Notes: generated from the sequence alone by a model not told the origin. Shown: positions 1 through 10,151, counted from the first letter of the stretch. The stretch is DNA of 64,000 bases from Bisbaumannia pacifica (GCF_007989625.1 NZ_BJUK01000005.1:62001-126000); one strand, 5' to 3'. Program-made: numbers and translations.

Positions 1-813
1 CGCCTTCGAGCCACTCGGCCAGCTCCAGCAGCCCGGCCTGTTCCGGCCCAGGCGGGGCGAACACCAGTACCGGGTAGCCGGGGCCGATCAGCGCCATGGG
101 GCCGTGACGCACCTCGGCGCCGCTGAAGGGCTCGGCCTGGATGGCACAGGTCTCCTTGAACTTCAGCGCCGCCTCCTGGGCCACGGCGAGGCCCGCGCCG
201 CGGCCGATCACCATCAGCTTGTCGGCGCCGGTCAGGGCCTCGATGGCCGGTGACCAGTCCATCGCCAGCGCCCGGGTCAGGCGCTCGGGCAGGCCGTCCA
301 GGGCATCGAGCAGGCCGCGATCCTCCTGCCAGTGGCCGATCAACTGGGCCATGGCGGAGAGGGTGGCCAGGTAGCTCTTGGTGGCGGCCACGCTCTTCTC
401 CTCCCCGGCATAGAGGGGAATCTCGGTGTCGCTGGCCGCGCCCAGCGGCGACTGGGGGGTGTTGACCAGGGCCAGGGTGCGGGCGCCGGCGGCGGCCAGG
501 GCCCGCTGGGTGGCCACCAGGTCGGGACTCTGCCCCGACTGGGAGACCGCCAGGGCCAGCTGACCATTAAGGCGCCAGGGGGCCTGGGCCAGGGTGGTCA
601 GCGAGGGCGGCAGGGAGGCCACCGGGATGCCGCGGCGCTTCATGCACTGGTAGGCGAAGTAGCCGGCGGCGTGATCGGAACTGCCCCGGGCCACGGTGAC
701 CGCGGCGGCGGGCTCGGCGAGGCGTAAGCGCTCGCCCAGGTCGGCCAGCAGGGCCTGGTTGCGTTGCAGCTGGCCGCGGATGCGCTCCGGGGCGTTACGG
801 GCTTCTTCGAGCA

Positions 814-823
<10 letters not shown>
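1..823 (-). CDS. SIS-domain glucosamine-6-phosphate deaminase/isomerase (AgaS/NagB-II type), 3' end cut off by window
   Basis: The visible 274 residues contain two SIS sugar-phosphate-binding modules: an early VARGSSDHAAGY segment, then AVSQSGQSPD, ATKSYLATL and the second-half VIGRGAG and KFKETCAIQAEPFS motifs. This matches the glutamine-independent GlmS-like deaminases that replace NagB, converting glucosamine-6-P to fructose-6-P plus ammonia in the cytosol. No N-terminal glutaminase domain is present, so it is not GlmS. The ATG at 821-823 overlaps the end of nagA by 10 bases, which implies translational coupling in one operon. The C-terminus lies outside the window. The exact substrate (GlcN-6-P or GalN-6-P) cannot be told from sequence; the nagA neighbour favours GlcN-6-P. 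Confidence 0.85.
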
Positions 824-1938
<1,115 letters not shown>

Positions 1939-1946
1939 GGGGCCTC

Positions 1947-2681
1947 CTAACGGGTCAGCTCGACCATAAAGTCGTAGTAGTCGGTGCGGCAGTAGGTGAC
2001 GGTGAGCTCCGCCGGGGTGCCGTCGGCGAGATAGCCCAGGCGCGTCACCTTGAGCAGCGCCTGGCCCTCGGGCACCTCGGCGAGTGCGGCCAGCTCGGCG
2101 TCGGCATTGATGGCGGTGACGTGCTGCAGGGCCCGGGCCACCCGCTTGCCGCCGGCCTCCAGCACCGCATAGAGGGAGGTCTCCACCGCTTGGGGATCGG
2201 GTAGCACCGCCGCCGGCAGGCAGCTCTCCTCCACCGCCATTACCACGTCGTCGGCCAGGCGCAGGCGCTTGAGCCGGGCCACCCGGGCATCGGCACCCAG
2301 CCCCAGGCGCATGCCCTCCTCCACGCTGGGATTGGCCAGGCCGCGCGCCAGCCAGTGGGAGCTGGGGGTGAAACCGCGCTGGGTGAGCAGCTCGGTAAAG
2401 CTGGAGAGCCGCGACAGGGATTGATTGAGCCGCGGGGTAATAAAGGTGCCGGAACCGCGGCTGCGGCGGATCAGCCCCAGCTCGGCCAGGCGATCCAGGG
2501 CCTTGCGGGCGGTGATCCGTGAGACCTCCAGGCTCTCGGCCAGGTTGCGCTCCGAGGGCAGCGCCTCGCCGGCCTGCCAGGCACCGGTTTCGATGGCCTG
2601 CTCCAGCTGGCGGGCCAGCTGTTGGTAGAGGGGCGTCGCGCCCTGGGGGTCGAGGCGCAACTGGGTAAAGCGTGGATCCAT
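1947..2681 (-). CDS. nagR: GntR/HutC-family repressor of the amino-sugar operon
   Basis: 244 residues with an N-terminal winged helix (PLYQQLARQLEQAIETGAW, ALPSERNLAESLEVSRITARKALDRL) and a C-terminal UTRA ligand-binding domain that typically senses phosphorylated sugars. The start is placed at 2679-2681, behind a GGGAGAG ribosome site. A longer in-frame start at 2760-2762 is rejected because that stretch is the promoter and operator DNA itself. It is first in the operon with nagA and the SIS deaminase, 8 bases before nagA, so autoregulation is expected. The ligand (GlcNAc-6-P or GlcN-6-P) is inferred from context. Confidence 0.85.
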   Translation of the reverse strand: MDPRFTQLRLDPQGATPLYQQLARQLEQAIETGAWQAGEALPSERNLAESLEVSRITARKALDRLAELGLIRRSRGSGTFITPRLNQSLSRLSSFTELLTQRGFTPSSHWLARGLANPSVEEGMRLGLGADARVARLKRLRLADDVVMAVEESCLPAAVLPDPQAVETSLYAVLEAGGKRVARALQHVTAINADAELAALAEVPEGQALLKVTRLGYLADGTPAELTVTYCRTDYYDFMVELTR

Positions 2682-2712
2682 GGGTCTCTCCCTGTCTGGG
2701 GGGCAGCAGCCA

Positions 2713-2763
2713 TACCAATCTAATACCACTATAGACCCACATTGGTACCAATCAAATACCACT
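2713..2763 (-). promoter_or_regulatory. Promoter and paired operators of the nag operon
   Basis: Two near-identical 18-base direct repeats, TACCAATCTAATACCACT at 2713-2730 and TACCAATCAAATACCACT at 2746-2763, differ at one base and lie 33 bases apart (about three helical turns). Read on the minus strand, each contains two TGGTA half-sites 11 bases apart. A sigma70 promoter reads toward nagR: TTGATT (2755-2750), 16-base spacer, TATAGT (2733-2728). One repeat covers the -35 box and the other overlaps the -10 box, a layout suited to repression by NagR. Binding by NagR is inferred. Confidence 0.7.
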
Positions 2764-2960
2764 TCACTACGACCTTGGTGGCATAGGGCCCCCTTGCCGT
2801 AACCGCATCGACGCTGTCTCTCTGGCGTAGGCGCCCGGTCGAGGAAGCGCAGGTTGTTGAGAAATCGGGACCAAAGCGAACTTCAGGAGGCGCGCGATTG
2901 GCGCCACGGGCGGGAATCCGTATAGTGGCAGCCTCTCACCCCGCCACCTGAAAGTGTCCG

Positions 2961-4901
2961 ATGCTGCAGAACAACGCCATGCTTGCTCAGCTCAAGCAAC
3001 AGATCCGCTCCAGTACGCCCCGCGTGGAGGGCGTGATCAAAGCCACCGACAAGGGCTTCGGCTTCCTGGAGACCGACGACGGCGACTCCTACTTCGTGCC
3101 GCCCCCCGCCATGAAGCAGGTGCTGCATGGCGACCGGGTGGAAGCCATCCTCCACGAGGAGGGCGAGAAGAAGTCGGTGGAACCGGACACCCTGATCGAG
3201 CAGGGACTCAACCGCTTTATCGCCCGGGTGCAGAAGCGCGAGGGGCGCCTGGCGGTGGTACCGGATCATCCCTCCATCAAGAATGTCCTCAAGGCGCGCA
3301 TCAAGCGCAGCCTCGACGAGGAGAGCATCGGCGACGGCGACTGGGTCGTGGCCCGCCTGGTGCGCCACCCGCTCAAGGAGAACGATCGTGGCTTCTTCAG
3401 CCAGATCGACGAGCTGGTGGCCAAGGCCGACAACCCGGCGGTGCCTTGGCGGGTGACCCTGGCCCGCCACGCCCTGGAGCAGGAGTGCCCGGACGCCGGC
3501 AGCGACTGGCCGCTGCGCGACGAGGGCCTCGAGCGCGAGGACCTCAGCGCCGAGCCCTTCTTCACCATCGATGGCGAGAAGACCCGGGACATGGACGACG
3601 CCCTGCGCATCCGTGTCCGGGAGGACGGTGGCTGGGACCTGACGGTGGCCATCGCCGACCCCACCGCCTATGTGGAAGAGGGCCATGCGGCGGACCTCGA
3701 GGCGCGCACCCGCGCCTTCACCGTCTACCTGCCGGGCCAGAACGTCACCATGCTCCCCGAGCAGTTGGCCGATGACCTCTGCTCCCTGTGGGAGGGCCAG
3801 GAGCGCCCGGTGCTGGCCTGCACCCTGACCGTCCATGCCGACGGCAGCTTCGGCGACTACCGCTTTTTCGCCGCGACGGCCACCTCCCAGGCCAAGCTGG
3901 CCTACGACCGGGTCTCCGACTGGCTGGAAGGCCAGGGCGACTGGGCCCCGGAGGCGGTGATCGGCGAGCAGCTCAAGGCCCTGCGCGACCTGACCGAGGC
4001 GCGTAGCGCCTGGCGTGCCGAGCATGCCCTGGTGTTCAAGGATCGTCCCGACTACGTCTTCGACCTGGACGAGGCGGGCAATGTGCTGGATATCCGCACC
4101 GAGGAGCGGCGCATCGCCAACCGCATGATCGAGGAGTCGATGATCGCCGCCAACGCCTGCTGCGCCGACCTCCTGGCCCAGCAGGTGGGGCACGGCATCT
4201 TCAACGTGCACCGCGCCTTCGAGGACGACAAGGCCGAGGCCGCCCAAGAGTTCCTGGCCAGCCAGGCGATCGAGGTGGAGCGCGAGGCCCTCACCGAGCT
4301 ATCCCGCTACAAGGAGCTCAAGCGCGAGCTGGAAGGCCGCGACGATGCCTGGCTGGATGCCCGCCTGCGTCGCTTCCAGGGCTTTACCAGCATGTCCGCC
4401 CGGCCCGGCCCCCACTTCGGCCTGGGGCTGCCCGCCTACGCCACCTGGACCTCGCCGATCCGCAAGTATGGCGATATGGTCAACCACCGCCTGATCAAGC
4501 GGGTGCTCAAGGGCGAGCAGGCCCCCGCCGAGGCCAGCCTCGAGCTCACCGAGCAGCTCACCGAGCGCCGCCGCCTCAATCGCATGGCCGAGCGCGACGT
4601 CAAGGACTGGCTCTATGTGCGCTACCTGACCCCCGCCGCCAAGGCCCAGGAGGCCTTCGACGCCGAGGTGATCGCCATCAACCGCGGCGGCATGCGGGTG
4701 CGCTTGGTCGCCAACGGCGCCACCGCCTTCGTGCCGGCGCCGCTGCTCCACAGCGACCGCACCAAGGTGGCCATCGACGACAAGGAGGGGCGCATCCAGG
4801 TCGAGGGAGAAGAGCGTTATAAGCTCGGCGATGCGGTACGCGTGGCGCTGACCGAGGCCCGGGAAGAGACCCGCTCCCTGGTCGCCCGCCCCAGCGAGTA
4901 G
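2961..4901 (+). CDS. rnb: Exoribonuclease II (RNase II)
   Basis: 646 residues, close to the 644 of E. coli RNase II and well short of RNase R. It degrades single-stranded RNA 3' to 5'. The order is cold-shock RNA-binding domains (TPRVEGVIKATDKGFGFLE near 20-40; IVPDHP-type stretch near 95), the RNB catalytic domain with the acidic metal cluster in DGEKTRDMDDAL, and a C-terminal S1 domain (FDAEVIAINRGGMRVRLV). PGPHFGLGLPAYATWTSPIRKYGDMVNHR is the conserved active-site surround, ending near residue 515. The ribosome site is weak. It stands alone, divergent from the nag operon. A short copy of its last seven codons and stop occurs 82 bases downstream. Confidence 0.95.
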   Translation: MLQNNAMLAQLKQQIRSSTPRVEGVIKATDKGFGFLETDDGDSYFVPPPAMKQVLHGDRVEAILHEEGEKKSVEPDTLIEQGLNRFIARVQKREGRLAVVPDHPSIKNVLKARIKRSLDEESIGDGDWVVARLVRHPLKENDRGFFSQIDELVAKADNPAVPWRVTLARHALEQECPDAGSDWPLRDEGLEREDLSAEPFFTIDGEKTRDMDDALRIRVREDGGWDLTVAIADPTAYVEEGHAADLEARTRAFTVYLPGQNVTMLPEQLADDLCSLWEGQERPVLACTLTVHADGSFGDYRFFAATATSQAKLAYDRVSDWLEGQGDWAPEAVIGEQLKALRDLTEARSAWRAEHALVFKDRPDYVFDLDEAGNVLDIRTEERRIANRMIEESMIAANACCADLLAQQVGHGIFNVHRAFEDDKAEAAQEFLASQAIEVEREALTELSRYKELKRELEGRDDAWLDARLRRFQGFTSMSARPGPHFGLGLPAYATWTSPIRKYGDMVNHRLIKRVLKGEQAPAEASLELTEQLTERRRLNRMAERDVKDWLYVRYLTPAAKAQEAFDAEVIAINRGGMRVRLVANGATAFVPAPLLHSDRTKVAIDDKEGRIQVEGEERYKLGDAVRVALTEAREETRSLVARPSE

Positions 4902-4959
4902 ATCCTCCTCTCCGGGAGAAGCGATCGCTGAGAGGACTCACGACGAGCCCCTCCTCAGG

Positions 4960-4983
4960 TTGGTCGCCCGCCCCAGCGAATAA
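4960..4983 (+). repeat. Displaced echo of the rnb 3' end
   Basis: These 24 bases encode LVARPSE-stop, exactly the last seven residues and stop of rnb (4878-4901). The copies share an uninterrupted 19-base match (4879-4897 and 4961-4979). The differences are only synonymous or between stop codons: CTG/TTG, GAG/GAA, TAG/TAA. The intervening 58 bases include the palindrome AGCGATCGCT (4920-4929). It looks like the original gene end left behind after an insertion or recombination at the 3' end. Confidence 0.7.
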
Positions 4984-5005
4984 GCGTTACCCCCGGCGCC
5001 CCCTA

Positions 5006-5036
5006 GGCCCTGGAGTTTGACTCCAGGGCCTTTTTG
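5006..5036 (+). terminator. Rho-independent terminator of rnb
   Basis: A perfect 10-bp stem (GGCCCTGGAG / CTCCAGGGCC) with a 5-base loop is followed by five T residues. It lies downstream of both copies of the rnb end. Confidence 0.9.
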
Positions 5037-5158
5037 TTGAGCTCTGTCACCTACCGTGACTCGCCCGTATCAACGCTTTATGGCAAAGTAAGCCGCATAA
5101 CGATGATAACCGGGGCCGTCCCAGCGCGGGGGCGGCCGACGAGCAGGGATCTCACTCT

Positions 5159-7222
5159 ATGGCGGCGCTTCTCGGCCTGCGCGGCAAGTCCGTGGTTACG
5201 CTTCTCTTCGCCTGTCTGCTGGCACTGCTGCCGGCGGCGCTGATCGGCTGGAAGGCCGTGGACGAGGTGCGGCGGCACTTCGCCAGCGCCTATGCCGAGC
5301 AGTACACCCTGCTGCAGATGCAGCGCATCATGGCCCCCCTGAGCCGCGAACTGGCGCTCTCCCGGCGCTTCGCCGACTCCATCGTGACCCGCGAATGGCT
5401 GCGTGCCCCCACCGACCCCGAACGCCGCCAACGCTTCTTCCGCGAGGCGGAGGGCTACCGCCAGCAGTTCACCAGCGGCGCCTTCTTCATCGTCGATCAT
5501 GCCAGCGGCGACTACTACTTCAGCGACGGCGACGCCAGCAATGGTCAGCGGCCCCTGGCGAGGCCCACCTATCGCCTGTCGCCGCAGCGCGAGGAAGATG
5601 CCTGGTACTTCGCCACCATGGACAGCAGCGCCACCTACAATATCAACGTCAACGTCGACCGGGCCCTCGAGCGCACCATGATCTGGCTCAATATCAAGAT
5701 CATGGACGACGGCGAACCGCTGGGGCTGGCCGGCGGCAGCATCGACCTGAGCGACTTCCTCGACCGTTTTATCCGCTCGGCGCCGGCGGGCCTCACGCCG
5801 ATGATCATCGATAGCCGCGGCGCCCTCCAGGCCCATGCCGACCCCGAACGGATCGCCCTGAGCTCCGTCAATCTGTCCCAGGCCCTGAACGGCGACCTCG
5901 GCCTCTATGCCATGCTCGATGGCGCGACACAGCGCGAGGCGCTGCGCGCCGCCATCCAGCAGGCCACCCGGCGACCCGGCGAGATCGCCACCCTCGAGAC
6001 CACCCTCGAAGGCGAACCCCGCCTGCTGACCCTGGGCTATATTCCCGAGCTGCGCTGGCTGATGGTCACCACCCTGGACCTCGGCGCCTATCCGCTCCTC
6101 GACAGCCGCTGGTTCTGGCCCATGGTGCTGGCCCTGGGGCTGATCCTGGCGATCCTGATGGGCGCCTTCGCCTATGCCACCCATCGCCTGATCCTGCGCC
6201 CCCTGCGCCGCCTGACCCTCTCGGCCCAGGCCATCGCCGGCGGCGACTACAGCCCGCGGCTGCCCACCGGCCGCGACGACGAGATCGGTGCCCTCTCCCA
6301 GGCCTTCTCGCGCATGGCCAACCAGGTAGAGCGCTACACCCGCGACCTGGAGGGGCAGGTGCGCGAGCGCACCCGGGCCCTGGAGACGGCCCACGCGGAG
6401 ATGGCCGCCGCCCATCAGCAGCTCGGCGACTCCATCCAGTACGCCAGCATCATCCAACGCGCCATCCTCCCCGACAACCAGCTGGAACGGCACCTGGCTC
6501 ACCATTACGGGGTGCTTTGGAAGCCCCGGGACACGGTGGGTGGCGACTTCTACGTGTTCCGCGCCAGCGGACGCGGCTACCTGCTGGGCGTCGTCGACTG
6601 CGCCGGCCACGGCGTCCCCGGCGCCATGATGACCATGCTGGCCCGGGCCCTGATCGATCAGGCCATCGCCCGGCACAGCGCCGATGATCCCGCCGCCCTG
6701 CTCACCGAGATCGATCGTCGCGGTCGCGAACTGCTGCCCGCCGAGCGCCTGCCCTCCTCCATCGCCACCAACATGGACCTGGGCCTGGTGTGGGTCGATC
6801 CCCACCGCGAGCGGCTCACCTATGCCGGGGCCAAGATCGACCTCTACGCCAGCGACGGCGAGACCCTGACCCGCCTCAAGGCCAACAAGCGCGCCATCGG
6901 CCACCGTCGCCCGGGCCACTACAGCAACCAACACCTGCCCCTCGCCGCGGGCCACAGCTACTATCTGTGCAGCGATGGCTTCCTCGACCAGGCCGGCGGC
7001 AGCCACGGTTTCGGCTTCGGCAACCCTCGCTTCGAGGCCCTGATCAAGGCCCAGGCGGGCCGCCCCCTGGGCGAGCAGATGCAGGCCTTCGAGGCGGCCC
7101 TCTCGGCCTATCGGGGCGAGCTGCCCCAGCGCGACGACATCACCCTGCTGGCCTTTCGTGCCGAGCCCACCGCGGGCCCGGCAACCCACTCGCCAACCGA
7201 GCCCCCGACGGGGTCTCGCTAG
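5159..7222 (+). CDS. siaA: SiaA-type membrane sensor with PP2C/SpoIIE phosphatase domain
   Basis: 687 residues. A first membrane helix (about residues 9-31), a large periplasmic sensor domain resembling dCache (about 35-310), a second helix (about 318-342), a HAMP linker (LRPLRRLTLSAQAIAGGDY onward) and a C-terminal PP2C-like phosphatase (VGGDFYVF, GVVDCAGHGVPGAMMTML, LCSDGFLDQAGG, RDDITLLAF) are seen. In Pseudomonas aeruginosa, SiaA dephosphorylates SiaC. The order siaA-siaB-siaC-siaD here matches that operon exactly. It lies 123 bases after the rnb terminator, so it should have its own promoter. The signal sensed is unknown. Confidence 0.88.
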   Translation: MAALLGLRGKSVVTLLFACLLALLPAALIGWKAVDEVRRHFASAYAEQYTLLQMQRIMAPLSRELALSRRFADSIVTREWLRAPTDPERRQRFFREAEGYRQQFTSGAFFIVDHASGDYYFSDGDASNGQRPLARPTYRLSPQREEDAWYFATMDSSATYNINVNVDRALERTMIWLNIKIMDDGEPLGLAGGSIDLSDFLDRFIRSAPAGLTPMIIDSRGALQAHADPERIALSSVNLSQALNGDLGLYAMLDGATQREALRAAIQQATRRPGEIATLETTLEGEPRLLTLGYIPELRWLMVTTLDLGAYPLLDSRWFWPMVLALGLILAILMGAFAYATHRLILRPLRRLTLSAQAIAGGDYSPRLPTGRDDEIGALSQAFSRMANQVERYTRDLEGQVRERTRALETAHAEMAAAHQQLGDSIQYASIIQRAILPDNQLERHLAHHYGVLWKPRDTVGGDFYVFRASGRGYLLGVVDCAGHGVPGAMMTMLARALIDQAIARHSADDPAALLTEIDRRGRELLPAERLPSSIATNMDLGLVWVDPHRERLTYAGAKIDLYASDGETLTRLKANKRAIGHRRPGHYSNQHLPLAAGHSYYLCSDGFLDQAGGSHGFGFGNPRFEALIKAQAGRPLGEQMQAFEAALSAYRGELPQRDDITLLAFRAEPTAGPATHSPTEPPTGSR

Positions 7223-7235
7223 CCAAGGAGGCAAC

Positions 7236-7769
7236 ATGGACCTACTGAGCATGCGGGAGAGCTACCAGCGTGAGCGGGTCATGCTGTGTTTCAATGGCCC
7301 CATCTCGCGCAGCCTGATCGAGGAGATCGGCAAGGCGCTGCGCAACTACCTGGACACCCAACAGACCGCCCCCGCCGCGGCCATGGATGTCTTCGCCGCC
7401 TATATCGAGATGACCCAGAACATCCGCCACTACGCCCGCCGCCAGGGCTACAACGACGAACAGGCCGCGGCCACCGTGGTGGTCTCCCAGGATGATCAGG
7501 GACGTTATCAGGTCTCGGCGGGCAACCTGGTGGAGACCCCCGACGGCGAGCGCCTGGTGACCACCATCGAAGGCCTGGAAGCCCTCGACAAGGCCGAGCT
7601 CAAGGCCGCCTACAAACGCCAGCTGCGCCAGCCCCGGGATGAGGCCTCGCCCAGCGGGGCCGGCCTGGGCCTGCTGGATATCGCCCGCAAGTCGAGCCAG
7701 CCGATGCGCGCTTCGCTGCAGCCCTTGTCCGCGCAGCAAAGCTTCTTTAGCCTGACAGCCACCATTTGA
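7236..7769 (+). CDS. siaB: SiaB-type SiaC kinase
   Basis: 177 residues, DUF6272 type. The start at 7236 follows an AAGGAGG ribosome site; an open frame extends upstream into siaA but without support. Conserved stretches include FNGPISRSLIEEIGKALR near the N-terminus, YIEMTQNIRHYA in the middle and GAGLGLLDIARKS near the end. These recall the N-box helix and glycine-rich lid of GHKL-fold kinases. In P. aeruginosa, SiaB phosphorylates a threonine on SiaC, opposing SiaA. Its stop overlaps the chosen siaC start by one base (TGATG), which suggests coupled translation. Confidence 0.85.
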   Translation: MDLLSMRESYQRERVMLCFNGPISRSLIEEIGKALRNYLDTQQTAPAAAMDVFAAYIEMTQNIRHYARRQGYNDEQAAATVVVSQDDQGRYQVSAGNLVETPDGERLVTTIEGLEALDKAELKAAYKRQLRQPRDEASPSGAGLGLLDIARKSSQPMRASLQPLSAQQSFFSLTATI

Positions 7770-8173
7770 TGCCCGCCATGACCATGATTCCCGACCTCGA
7801 TATCCCCGGCAGTCAGTCCACCCCGATCATTCGCAGCGACTGGGCCGCCGGCCGCCTGACCATGCAGGGCGACTCCTACCCGGAGAACTCCTACGACCTC
7901 TTCGACCAGGTGATCGCCTGGGTGCAGCGCTTCCTGAGCGACGAGCAGCGCCCCCTGGCCCTGGAACTCTCGCTGGTCTACCTCAACACCTCCTCGGTCA
8001 AGGCGATGATGGATATCTTCGACCTGCTGGAGGAGGCCCATGAGCGAGGCCGCCCGGTCGCCGTAACCTGGCACTATGACCCCCGCAACGAGCGCATCGC
8101 CGAGCTCGCCGAAGAGTTCAAGGAAGACTGCAGCTACCCCTTCGCGATCACCCCGGCCAAGGTGAACGCATGA
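7769..8173 (+). CDS. siaC: SiaC, phospho-switch partner of the diguanylate cyclase (DUF1987)
   Basis: 134 residues from the ATG at 7769; starts at 7778 and 7784 are also possible, and the last would better fit the usual N-terminus. The conserved core PGSQSTPIIRSDW, MQGDSYPENSYDLF and LVYLNTSSVKAMMDIFDLLE is complete. The threonine in LNTSS (Thr74 from this start) corresponds to the residue phosphorylated by SiaB in P. aeruginosa. Unphosphorylated SiaC binds and activates SiaD there. The stop overlaps the siaD start (ATGA). Confidence 0.88.
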   Translation: MPAMTMIPDLDIPGSQSTPIIRSDWAAGRLTMQGDSYPENSYDLFDQVIAWVQRFLSDEQRPLALELSLVYLNTSSVKAMMDIFDLLEEAHERGRPVAVTWHYDPRNERIAELAEEFKEDCSYPFAITPAKVNA

Positions 8174-8952
8174 AGGCCCGGGGCGAGGAGGGCCTGCTGG
8201 AGCGAGTCGCCGCGCTGCTCGACGAGCCCCGGCATGCCGAGCACCCCCTGCGCGAGGCGCTGGAGGAGCTCTACCTGAAATACCGCGACCAGCAGGAACA
8301 GCTCGATCGGCTGATGAATATCTCCGATCGTTACCAGGCCCTGGCCCGGGAGGCCCAGCAGGTGACCCAACAGCGCTACGAGCGGGCCCTGAAGCGCCAG
8401 AAGAAGCTGTCACGGATCTCCGATCGCTATCAGGCGCTGATGCGCGAGCGCAACCAGACGCTGCATCAGGAGGCGCATCACGACGCCCTCACCGAGCTGC
8501 CCAACCGGCGGCTGATCGACGAACGGCTCGCGCAACTGGACCAGAGCGGACGCCGCTACACCCTGGCGCTGCTGGATATCGACCACTTCAAGCAGGTCAA
8601 CGACGAGCACGGCCACGACGTGGGCGACGAGCTGCTGGTGGCCATCACCCGCACCATGCGCCAGGGCCTGCGCGATCATGACCTCTGCGGCCGCTGGGGT
8701 GGCGAGGAGTTCCTGCTGCTGCTGGGCGACACCGCCCTGGACGAGGCCTCGCGCATCGTCGAGCGTTTGCGTGCCCGGCTGGCCCAGGTGCGGGTGCCCA
8801 GCGGCGACCGGTGGCTCTCGGTCACCCTGAGCGCCGGGCTCAGCCAGCACCGTGACGGCGAGGCCTACCTGACGACCCTGCAGCGCGCCGACCAGGCGCT
8901 GCTGGAGGCCAAGCGCGAGGGCCGCGACCGCAGCCAACTGGCCACGCGCTAG
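8170..8952 (+). CDS. siaD: SiaD-type diguanylate cyclase
   Basis: 260 residues. An N-terminal helical, probably coiled-coil region (about 1-100, with two similar segments containing ISDRYQAL) leads into a GGDEF domain. The active site is GGEEF (residues 177-181). The inhibitory c-di-GMP site RxxD is RDHD (168-171), exactly five residues before GGEEF, so product inhibition should be intact. The repeated ISDRYQAL helices probably form the stalk that binds SiaC. It makes c-di-GMP from two GTP and is last in the siaABCD unit, overlapping siaC by four bases. Confidence 0.9.
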   Translation: MKARGEEGLLERVAALLDEPRHAEHPLREALEELYLKYRDQQEQLDRLMNISDRYQALAREAQQVTQQRYERALKRQKKLSRISDRYQALMRERNQTLHQEAHHDALTELPNRRLIDERLAQLDQSGRRYTLALLDIDHFKQVNDEHGHDVGDELLVAITRTMRQGLRDHDLCGRWGGEEFLLLLGDTALDEASRIVERLRARLAQVRVPSGDRWLSVTLSAGLSQHRDGEAYLTTLQRADQALLEAKREGRDRSQLATR

Positions 8953-9026
8953 TCGGGCGCTGTCGCCGAACTGTCGTATCCCTGCCCTACCCTGGCCGTC
9001 AGGCATGACAGCGCCAGGAGGGCCCC

Positions 9027-10151
9027 TTGCATCTCGTCGATATCACCATGTTCCACGCCCCGGCCAGCGGCGGCGTGCGCACCTACCTCGAGGCCAAGCG
9101 GCGCGTGCTGGCCGGCCACCCCGACCTGCGCACCAGCCTGCTGGTGCCGGGGGCCGAGCGTAGCGCCCTGGGTGGCGTACACACCCTTCCCGCCCCACGC
9201 CTGCCCCTGGGCCAGGGCTACCGCTTCCCGCTACGCCGGGGCCCCTGGCGCGAGGCCCTGATCGAGATGCGTCCCGATCTGATCGAGGCGGGCGACCCCT
9301 ATGTCACCGCCTGGGCGGCCCTGGAGGCCGGGCGTGCCCTGGATGTTCCGGTGGTGGGCTTCTACCACTCCGACCTACCGCGGCTGATGGGCGACCGCTT
9401 CGGTCCTCGGATCGGCCAACGCCTGCGGCGCTATGTGCGCGACCTCTATGGGCGCTTCGACAGCGTGCTGACGCCCTGTAGCGCCATGGCCCAGCGCCTC
9501 GACGACTGGGGGGTAAAGGGCGTGCGCCTGCAGCCCCTGGGAGTCGACCTGGCGGCCTTCCACCCCCGCCACCGCGACCCGGGGTTGCGCGAGCGCCTAG
9601 GGCTTCACGATGGTCAGCGCCTGCTGGTCTTCGCCGGGCGCTGCTCCCCCGAGAAGCAGGTGGACGTGCTGCTGGGCACCCTGGCCCGCCTGGGGGCCGA
9701 CTACCACCTGCTGCTGATGGGTCCCGGCATGCCCCGCCGCGTCCCCGACAACGTCACGGTGGTGCCCCGCTACTGTCCGCCCGACGAGGTGGCGCGCGCC
9801 CTGGCCAGCGCCGATGCCATGCTGCATGCCGGCACCCGGGAGACCTTCGGCCTGGTGGCCCAGGAGGCCATGGCCAGCGGCCTGCCGGTGGTCGCCGCCC
9901 GCGCCGGCGCCCTCAAGGAGACCATTCCCCTGGGCGCCGGCATCCTCTGCCGCCCATGCGATCCGGCGGACATGGCCCGCGCCGTCGCGGAGCTGTTTCT
10001 CAATGATCCGGCGGCCATGGGGCGCCACGCGCGTCGCCATGTGGAGCGCCATTTCGACTGGGACAGGGTGATCGGCGACCTGAGCCGCCACTATGCGACC
10101 CTGGTCCGCGGAGAGGACCGTCCCGATGCCGCTCGGGTCGAGCGGGGATGA
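9027..10151 (+). CDS. GT4-family glycosyltransferase
   Basis: 374 residues with the GT-B fold. The N-terminal half has the acceptor-side GGVRTY motif. The C-terminal half has FAGRCSPEKQVDVLL and the nucleotide-sugar EX7E motif in TRETFGLVAQEAMASGLPVV. The start is TTG at 9027, chosen because AGGAGG (9016-9021) sits five bases upstream; the first ATG (9048) would remove the beginning of the first strand. It begins 74 bases after siaD and overlaps the next gene by four bases. Donor and acceptor are not identifiable. A role in a surface glycolipid or polysaccharide is inferred from the membrane-protein partner and the c-di-GMP neighbours. Confidence 0.8.
   Translation: MHLVDITMFHAPASGGVRTYLEAKRRVLAGHPDLRTSLLVPGAERSALGGVHTLPAPRLPLGQGYRFPLRRGPWREALIEMRPDLIEAGDPYVTAWAALEAGRALDVPVVGFYHSDLPRLMGDRFGPRIGQRLRRYVRDLYGRFDSVLTPCSAMAQRLDDWGVKGVRLQPLGVDLAAFHPRHRDPGLRERLGLHDGQRLLVFAGRCSPEKQVDVLLGTLARLGADYHLLLMGPGMPRRVPDNVTVVPRYCPPDEVARALASADAMLHAGTRETFGLVAQEAMASGLPVVAARAGALKETIPLGAGILCRPCDPADMARAVAELFLNDPAAMGRHARRHVERHFDWDRVIGDLSRHYATLVRGEDRPDAARVERG

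Noticed and set aside
1939-2751. Upstream extension of the nagA frame, giving a 645-residue protein
   Set aside because: The extension is Pro/Arg/Gly-rich and lies over the GntR gene in another frame. The true nagA start has a strong ribosome site and a normal NagA N-terminus.
2682-2762. Longer start for the GntR regulator (MVFDWYQ...)
   Set aside because: The added codons are the promoter and operator DNA.
5078-7252. A 724-codon open frame antisense to siaA
   Set aside because: Composition is a shadow of the siaA codons, and siaA has clear domains and operon context.
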